From NCBI GenBank assembly GCA_015233565.1, contig JADFXM010000003.1:219063-261117 (forward strand): a stretch of 42,055 nt of DNA, in the 5' to 3' direction. Shown here piece after piece: positions 36,473-42,055 of the stretch. Origin of the DNA: Candidatus Rifleibacteriota bacterium (GTDB lineage: Bacteria > Muiribacteriota > Ozemobacteria > Ozemobacterales > Ozemobacteraceae). Both the position numbers and the translations under genes were made by a program. The first letter of the stretch is position 1; each line of letters starts with the position of its first letter. Below the pieces are notes generated by a model. It was given only the letters and a program-made list of their open reading frames with translations, did not search any database and had not been told where the DNA came from.

Positions 36473-39400
36473 TCAGAACTTCCAATTGTAAAAGATCCCA
36501 AGTTTATTTCGATTTGTTGGCTTCTCAGCTTCAAAGTTTATATAAAATCCTTTAGGAAGTCGATATTCAATGATAAATGTTTTTATATCCTGGTTGTTTG
36601 ATAAAGTACCTTCGTAGGCAAGGAAAATATTGTACCCAATATATTTTCCAATTCGCAGGAATGACCGAGTGATTCCAGTACTCTGGTCGAAAAGTGATCC
36701 AAAATACATTTCATCAAGATTAAAAGCTTTGGTAATTGTGGAGGATACCAGACTTGTCAGATAGGCATTTTTCAAACTTTCAAGAATCTCTTTTTCCAGG
36801 GCTCCTGATTGAGCTGGACGCTCTCCAGCTCTTGGATTGGTTCCAAAAGCCAAAAGATTCAGGATGTCGGCTTCCATTAAAGGAGGTGAAGAATAAACAC
36901 TAGGCTTTAGGGTTGATACTTTTCCTTCGAGCATCAAATATACTTGTATGTTCTGTATAGTGGTTGTAGACTTGAAATAAATGTTTGCGTCAGGTTTGCC
37001 TTCATGCTCAATGAATTTAATTTCACCGCTTTCAATGCTAAATTTTTTATTTTGAAAAAATATGGTTCCCTGGACAGTTTGAACTCCCCCTGACAAATGA
37101 AAGTCCTTTAAGTCTCCAAAAACTTTAAAGTCGCCACGCATTTCTGCATTTAACAATGAGTTTCTAACCCAAAAGTTCCTGGGGGCCTCAAATTTGATTT
37201 GATATTTCAGGGATTTGAATGGTGTAACAATTTTTCCTAATTCTGTAGTCTTAAAAAAGTTGTCTGAAAGTTGAACTCTACCTTTTGGAAGAAAAACTGA
37301 TCCTTCGATTATTGGATTGTAGAAATCTCCGGTTATGGCAATGTGGGTGTTGCTTTTTTCAAGATCCATTCCCGAAAGATTCAGATCAATTTGATCTCCG
37401 GTCAGATCGATTTTGATCTGCCCACCTTCTTTTGAAAAATCAATTTCTCCTTGTCCGAAGAGATTGCCTTTGCCAAGTTTTGCCTTTGCTGGAGAAATAA
37501 AAACTTTCTTTTCTTTTGTCTTCAGCCCCATGACGACATTTTTTAATGGTTTATTCATCCCTTGAAAAATAACCTCATCGGCTTCCAGATTCAAATCTCC
37601 GGAAATAGTTGGAGTAAAAGCATTTCCGGTTAGGGAAATTTCCCCGAATGCTTTCCCTTTCACGGATTTGAAATATTCTGGAAATAAGAGAGGGATGTCG
37701 TCAATTGGCCCTCTTGGGATTTCAATTTTCAAGTCTAATTCTTTCGGCGAGAGCGCTTCATCGAAGCTTGTTTTCCCGCTAAGAATTATTCTGTTGTTTG
37801 GGAAAATTAATTCCAGTTTTTGAAGCTTCAACTCTCGGTTTTCAATGAGAAAATTTCCGATAACCTGTTCTATCTGCTTGCCAGAAAACTTGAAATTTTT
37901 GATTTCTATTTTTCCCTCAACTTTTGGATTCGTTGTTTCTCCACTGATGTTTGAGGACAAAAAAATTTCTCCATCAGGAACCTCAAAATTTGTAGGAAAG
38001 CCAAAGAATTCTTTTAGTTTTTTCAGAGAAATTTTATTAAGTGAAAGTTGGAAGTCATAATTTTTTGCCAAATTTGATTCACCCTGCAGGCAAATTTTTC
38101 CATTTTCAAAAGAAAATTTGGTTGGCGAAATAGAAATTTGATTTTTTTCCAACTTTATTTCGATGTTTTTCTCATTAATGATCTGACTTTTCAAGTTTTT
38201 TACTTGTAAGCGTTCTATGCTCGCATTTAATTTGTCTGGAAATTTGTTCCCAAAATTTCCCTCGCCTTGAATCTCGGCGTTAACGAGTAGTTCAATTGGG
38301 AGGAGGAACTTGTTTAATCCTCCAATTATAAAACTTAGGTCGCTATTTTTCAGGTTTGCTGAGAATTTGTATGAGAGGGGTTTGGTCAAGGCGACCTCAC
38401 CCTTAAAATTTATTCCAATTTTATCAAAAGCTGCATTTTTTATTTTGATGCCATTGTTGGAGCATTCGACTTCAATTCCAAAATTCCCCAAGTCTGCTTT
38501 GGAATAAGTGAGATTTTCCCCAAAAAGAGTTATGATACCGTTTTTCTTTTGTGGAGAATAATCGATAAAGCCATCAATTAAAATCTTGCCGGTTATCAGA
38601 TTAGAATAATTTTTTAGGAAAGGAATTTCTGAAATTTCGATAGGCGTAGATTTCAATTCCAGAAAAACAGAATCATTTTTTCCGGCAAAACGTCCATTGA
38701 AACTAATTTTCCCGCCTCCAAAGCCAGCTTCACCACTGTGTAATTCTATTAAGTCTCCGATTTTGGCTCCTTCCAGTTGGAAATTTTCAATTGTATTTGA
38801 AGCAATTTGGAATATTCTGGAGTTAATTTTAAATTGCCACAAAGGATTCTTTTGCTCTTCAAGATGCGAGAATTCACCACTGAAATTCCCGTGGAGATCT
38901 TTGAAGAAGGAAAATTTCTCATCCAAAGAAGAAATTTTATCAAGGGCAACATCGGAAAATTTAATTTGAGCTTTCTTGAAACGGTTTTTCTTCAAGTGGA
39001 ATGCAACATCGGCTTCAAGGTTTCCTGATTCCCCTAAAGCACGAAAATTATTCAATGTCAAGAGTGAATTCTTATAATCGACAAAGGTGGATACTTTTGT
39101 AAAGCTTGCATTGAAAAGGTTTACATCTTTGGCTAGGAGTTCACCGCTCAGGAAAGGGTTTTTTGGGTTCCCTTTTATTTCTCCATTAAAACTGATTAAT
39201 CCTTCGGAAAGGATACTTTTAATATGAAGATCATTTGGGTGGATATTGGATGCGACCAACCAGCCCCCTATAGAATTTTCGCAAACCTTTCCTTTGATTG
39301 AAATAATTCCATCGTTTACAAATTTTAACCAAGGATTAAATAGAATCCAGTTCTTTCCTCTACCAGTGATTTGGGTTCCAATTTTTTTAACTGAAAAACC

Positions 39401-40912
39401 TTCTAAATTTAGATTCTCTACCTCAATTTCACTGTTATAGAAAACATTGGAGAGATCGTCTAGTTTTCCAGAAAAATCAAACTTCCCAGTAGCTTTTCCA
39501 TCAATTTTTTTCTTGGGGAACAGTTTTTCAAATAAAAATAATGGAAAATCTCTAAATGAGCCTGAAACTTTAAACCGTGGAGATTTCCAATCAGTTAAAT
39601 CCAGTTTTGCTTGCCCTCCAAAGGATGTTGAGGCCACAAAAATATTGTAAGAAAAAGTTGCATCATTGTTTGAATGTTCCCAGCCGATTTCGACTTTGGA
39701 GAGATCCAGAAATGGGTTGGTAATTTGCTTGATCTCAATCTGCCCGTCAGTGTTTTGAATTGGTTTTTGGAAAGCAAAATTTGCAAGCAAATCGAGTATT
39801 CCAGAAAACATGAAGGGAGCAGAAATTCCAATCATCGGAAAATAATCGCTGTTAAATGAAAAATGATTAAGTCTTAGTTTGCCAGAAAAGGATGGGGTCT
39901 TTTTTAAAATAACTTTGAATAGAATTCCAATATCCTGTTGACTTGCTTGCGTTGCATTTATGTCGATTTTGAATTCATCGTTTTCTTTTGAGGAATCCAC
40001 AGAAAAAGGGATTGCAATATTGAAGAATTTAATTTCTCCTGTTGGAATGGAGGATTTGAAGGATAGATTTTTATAAAGATCAGGATCAGAGGGGTCGATC
40101 CAGAAGTTCAGAAAATTGCCAAAGGTGGTACCCCATTTGCCTTCAAGATTGAAGGTACCCTCTATTTTTGTAATTGTTAAAAAAAATTTTAAACTGTTTG
40201 AAATTGGAAGAAGAGGTGAAAAAAGTTCGGAAATTTTTGAAAGGGAAAACTTTTCAAGATTAAAGGTGAGAATTAAACTGTCGTTATTTTTATTTATCTG
40301 AGCACTAAGAAAAGCCTTTCCACCCAAGGGGCTTTCTTTAATTGAAGCTACAACAATTAAATCTGCTTGACTGAAATTTGAAATGCTAATCGAAGGAATT
40401 TCTATATAGCCAAATTGAGTTTTTATTCGAAGATTTTCAACATGGACTCTTTTAGGGAGGAATCGATTGGATTTTTGGGAAAGAAAAATTTCAAACTTTT
40501 TTTTGTCAGTTTGCCAGGCATTAAAGTCTAATTCAAGGTTTTCGAGGTAAAGAGCTTCAAAGGATTCCTTTTGGGAAATTACTTTATAAAAACTGATTGG
40601 ATCTACTTTTTCAAGGGATATTTTTTTTACAGTAAGAAATTCCTGTTTTTGTGAATTAAAAATTTTTGTGTCTTTGAGAAAAACTTGTTTTTGGATAGCG
40701 TCAAGGGAAATTTCTCCTATTTTGCCCTGAAAGCCTGTTTCCAGAAGAAATCTTTTTTCAGTTTCTGAACTAAGGAAATCAGGCATTATTCTGGGTGCCC
40801 GACTAAAATAATAAAAAGAGAAAATTAAAAATGCTGTTGAAATCAGAAAAACTAAAAAGAGAAAATTAACAACATTTTTAATCTTCATATATTGCGTGCT
40901 TTTCTTTTCCAT
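36473..40912 (-). CDS. tamB: TamB/DUF490-type translocation and assembly protein
   Basis: This is a 1479-residue protein anchored by one N-terminal membrane helix (residues about 12-33), with the remainder expected in the periplasm as a long beta-rich groove. Proteins of this AsmA-like group span the periplasm and help lipid transport or outer-membrane protein assembly. Alternating polar and hydrophobic strands run through almost the whole length. The C-terminal DUF490 region is recognisable from about residue 1340: EADILNLLAFG, then the closing strands with LRIGKYIGYNIFLAYEG, EYRLPKGFYINFEAE and a final GIFYNWKF. The start ATG has GTGGA just upstream. It is the first gene of the minus-strand operon. 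TamA is not in the window. Confidence 0.9.
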   Translation of the reverse strand: MEKKSTQYMKIKNVVNFLFLVFLISTAFLIFSFYYFSRAPRIMPDFLSSETEKRFLLETGFQGKIGEISLDAIQKQVFLKDTKIFNSQKQEFLTVKKISLEKVDPISFYKVISQKESFEALYLENLELDFNAWQTDKKKFEIFLSQKSNRFLPKRVHVENLRIKTQFGYIEIPSISISNFSQADLIVVASIKESPLGGKAFLSAQINKNNDSLILTFNLEKFSLSKISELFSPLLPISNSLKFFLTITKIEGTFNLEGKWGTTFGNFLNFWIDPSDPDLYKNLSFKSSIPTGEIKFFNIAIPFSVDSSKENDEFKIDINATQASQQDIGILFKVILKKTPSFSGKLRLNHFSFNSDYFPMIGISAPFMFSGILDLLANFAFQKPIQNTDGQIEIKQITNPFLDLSKVEIGWEHSNNDATFSYNIFVASTSFGGQAKLDLTDWKSPRFKVSGSFRDFPLFLFEKLFPKKKIDGKATGKFDFSGKLDDLSNVFYNSEIEVENLNLEGFSVKKIGTQITGRGKNWILFNPWLKFVNDGIISIKGKVCENSIGGWLVASNIHPNDLHIKSILSEGLISFNGEIKGNPKNPFLSGELLAKDVNLFNASFTKVSTFVDYKNSLLTLNNFRALGESGNLEADVAFHLKKNRFKKAQIKFSDVALDKISSLDEKFSFFKDLHGNFSGEFSHLEEQKNPLWQFKINSRIFQIASNTIENFQLEGAKIGDLIELHSGEAGFGGGKISFNGRFAGKNDSVFLELKSTPIEISEIPFLKNYSNLITGKILIDGFIDYSPQKKNGIITLFGENLTYSKADLGNFGIEVECSNNGIKIKNAAFDKIGINFKGEVALTKPLSYKFSANLKNSDLSFIIGGLNKFLLPIELLVNAEIQGEGNFGNKFPDKLNASIERLQVKNLKSQIINEKNIEIKLEKNQISISPTKFSFENGKICLQGESNLAKNYDFQLSLNKISLKKLKEFFGFPTNFEVPDGEIFLSSNISGETTNPKVEGKIEIKNFKFSGKQIEQVIGNFLIENRELKLQKLELIFPNNRIILSGKTSFDEALSPKELDLKIEIPRGPIDDIPLLFPEYFKSVKGKAFGEISLTGNAFTPTISGDLNLEADEVIFQGMNKPLKNVVMGLKTKEKKVFISPAKAKLGKGNLFGQGEIDFSKEGGQIKIDLTGDQIDLNLSGMDLEKSNTHIAITGDFYNPIIEGSVFLPKGRVQLSDNFFKTTELGKIVTPFKSLKYQIKFEAPRNFWVRNSLLNAEMRGDFKVFGDLKDFHLSGGVQTVQGTIFFQNKKFSIESGEIKFIEHEGKPDANIYFKSTTTIQNIQVYLMLEGKVSTLKPSVYSSPPLMEADILNLLAFGTNPRAGERPAQSGALEKEILESLKNAYLTSLVSSTITKAFNLDEMYFGSLFDQSTGITRSFLRIGKYIGYNIFLAYEGTLSNNQDIKTFIIEYRLPKGFYINFEAEKPTNRNKLGIFYNWKF

Positions 40913-40944
40913 TGTTCCACATAATTTCTATCGACAATTCTAAT

Positions 40945-40970
40945 AAAAAAAAGACCCGGAAAACCGGGTC
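40945..40970 (-). terminator. Rho-independent terminator after the HU gene
   Basis: On the minus strand GACCCGG (40964-40970) pairs with CCGGGTC (40953-40959) around TTTTC-like bases, followed by eight T. It separates the HU gene from the TamB operon. Confidence 0.9.
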
Positions 40971-40993
40971 TCTCTTTAAGGCTATTGGGCGAA

Positions 40994-41275
40994 CTACTTG
41001 CTCTTGGCTACGATTTCCTTGAGCTCTTTCCCTGGCTTGAATTTAACAACTTTTTTGGCAGGGATATTGATGGGTTTTTTGGATTGAGGGTTTACGCCCT
41101 TTCTCGCCGCACGTTTGGCAACTTCGAAGGAACCGAAGCCGATAAGTTGAATTTTGGTGCCCTTCTTGAGGGAATCCTTGAAGGTGTCGAGCATTACTTC
41201 GAGAGCCTTCTGAGCCGAAGCTTGGTTCATTCTTGCCTTGGAGGCGATCGCCTTTACGAGATCCGCTTTGTTCAT
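40994..41275 (-). CDS. hup: HU-family DNA-binding protein
   Basis: This is a 93-residue histone-like protein that bends and compacts DNA as a dimer. The N-terminal MNKADLVKAIASKA and the arm sequence GFGSFEVAKRAARKGVNPQ are diagnostic, as is the INIPAKKVVKFKPGKELK end with the intercalating proline. AAGGAG precedes the ATG. It is a single-gene unit with a consensus promoter and its own terminator. HU is preferred over IHF because no IHF-specific feature is seen. Confidence 0.97.
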   Translation of the reverse strand: MNKADLVKAIASKARMNQASAQKALEVMLDTFKDSLKKGTKIQLIGFGSFEVAKRAARKGVNPQSKKPINIPAKKVVKFKPGKELKEIVAKSK

Positions 41276-41316
41276 CTGTGAACTCCTTAAAAAAAATTTT
41301 TAATCAGGGTAGTTAG

Positions 41317-41346
41317 ATTATAAGAATCTCCAATTGAATATGTCAA
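41317..41346 (-). promoter_or_regulatory. Consensus sigma-70 promoter for the HU gene
   Basis: On the minus strand, TTGACA (41341-41346) and TATAAT (41317-41322) are both perfect and separated by 18 bases. The start codon lies about 40 bases downstream. Confidence 0.92.
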
Positions 41347-42055
41347 GTACCTATTACAATTTTTTTTCAATATTTAAGCTAATCTCTGTTTGCACCGATT
41401 GGGACTGAAAGATCGAGAGCAAATGTCGAAATATCACTATTGGGTGATATCGTATTGTAGATGACTTCCCTCTTGGTGCATATTGAGATAGTAGTGGGAA
41501 GAGAATACCCATAAAATTTATTTTTGACAAATACCAGTGATCAATTTATGCGCATTTTTTTAATTTTTTTGCATGCCCATCACGTGACAGCACAATAGAA
41601 GTAATCACTTTAAGAAAATTTTCGGGTTCAATTAGACCTTCTAATATGGTGTACCGAATTAATAATGGACGAGATAAGAATAACTCAATCCCTTAAAAAA
41701 AAATCATCGTAAGTCCCGAATTATTGAGGAGATTTGCCTTATATCAAGCCAGGAAAATGCATTTTGAATGGCGAAATAATCATGAATTACAAGAAAATCA
41801 GAGGAAACAGCAATTAATATTTTAACTCTCTAAAACTGGCTTTAAAAAAACGGGGGCGGTTCGGTACATTTGCATGTATTGCTTGGTTACATTTCAAAAA
41901 TGAAGAAATTTTGGAAATACGATATGGAACATACATTTCGGGTACCCTCGTTATTTTTTTTGATTTTTTTTAACGCCCCGCTCTCGGAACTATTTTTGGC
42001 TTTTTTGTTTTGAGTATTTTCTCTTTTAGAGACCTAATCAGGCGATTGCATTCTT
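41347..42055. other. Gene-free AT-rich stretch
   Basis: No open reading frame of useful length with a ribosome site is present on either strand. I see no tRNA, CRISPR or insertion-sequence signature. It holds many T and A runs, one 7-bp hairpin (41431-41450) and a TTGACA at 41524-41529 with only a poor -10 after it. It may be the leader region of a gene beyond the window or decayed sequence. Confidence 0.5.
41431..41450. repeat. Perfect 7-bp inverted repeat in the gene-free stretch
   Basis: ATATCAC at 41431-41437 and GTGATAT at 41444-41450 flank the loop TATTGG. No T run follows, so it is not a terminator. It could be a protein-binding site or part of a structured RNA. Confidence 0.4.

Noticed and set aside
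41524..41552. Promoter in the right-hand gene-free stretch
   Set aside because: TTGACA is perfect but the base positions 17 further read TATGCG, a weak -10, and no gene follows within the window.
41580..41587. TCACGTGA as a possible parS site
   Set aside because: The central eight bases match the parS core, but the outer bases do not (about 9 of 16 overall), and it lies 28 kb from parB.
41630..41650. GGGTTCAATTAGACC as a tRNA T-arm
   Set aside because: The flanking bases do not form the T stem, and no acceptor or anticodon stem can be placed around it.

Overview
This window is a stretch of AT-rich chromosome from a diderm (outer-membrane-bearing) bacterium. The core genes are ordinary bacterial informational genes: rpoB, rpoC, truA, rplM, rpsI and an HU-like gene. 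A TamB-type protein argues for an outer membrane. The very large insertion in RpoC, the many unrecognisable long proteins and the AT-rich accessory block suggest a poorly sampled or uncultured lineage. I cannot name the phylum from this sequence alone.

Layout, left to right. (1) 1-8622: the 3' part of rpoB and complete rpoC, ending at a strong hairpin terminator. RpoC is about 2044 residues because of a roughly 675-residue insertion in the trigger loop, built of repeated barrel-sandwich-like units. Both subunits end in acidic tails. (2) 8656-11190: a small zinc-ribbon protein, truA, rplM and rpsI with a terminator, then cytidine deaminase with its own terminator. (3) 11196-12799, minus strand: an unrecognised 311-residue protein and a membrane-anchored HD-GYP protein, translationally coupled, divergent from parB. 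(4) 12914-14695: parB without an adjacent parA, and a metallo-beta-lactamase-fold hydrolase.

(5) 14765-26488: four tightly packed plus-strand genes coding for 1162, 898, about 392 and 1446 residues. They are extraordinarily rich in Phe, Lys, Ser and Glu, poor in Ala, and match no family I recognise. The first starts with a MinD/ParA-type domain whose key ATPase residues are altered. This block is the best candidate for an undescribed system. (6) 26500-31629: a PP2C phosphatase with its own near-consensus promoter, a coiled-coil protein whose C-terminal third resembles the Phe/Lys-rich proteins, and a protein made almost entirely of about 20 TPR repeats, closed by a bidirectional terminator.

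(7) 31732-40912, minus strand: an operon read from right to left. It encodes a TamB-type protein, a short GspF/PilC-type membrane protein, a membrane transporter fused to HEAT-like repeats, and a cyclic-nucleotide-binding protein with a degenerate GGDEF-like domain. The last three are linked by gaps or overlaps of at most 15 bases. (8) 40945-41346: an HU-family gene with a textbook promoter and terminator. (9) 41347-42055: about 700 bases with no gene that I can support.

Regions 5 and 6 probably act together: a MinD-like switch domain, large unusual scaffold-like proteins, a phosphatase, a coiled coil and a TPR scaffold lie head to tail on one strand with no terminator seen between them. That reading is inferred from order and composition, not from recognised function.
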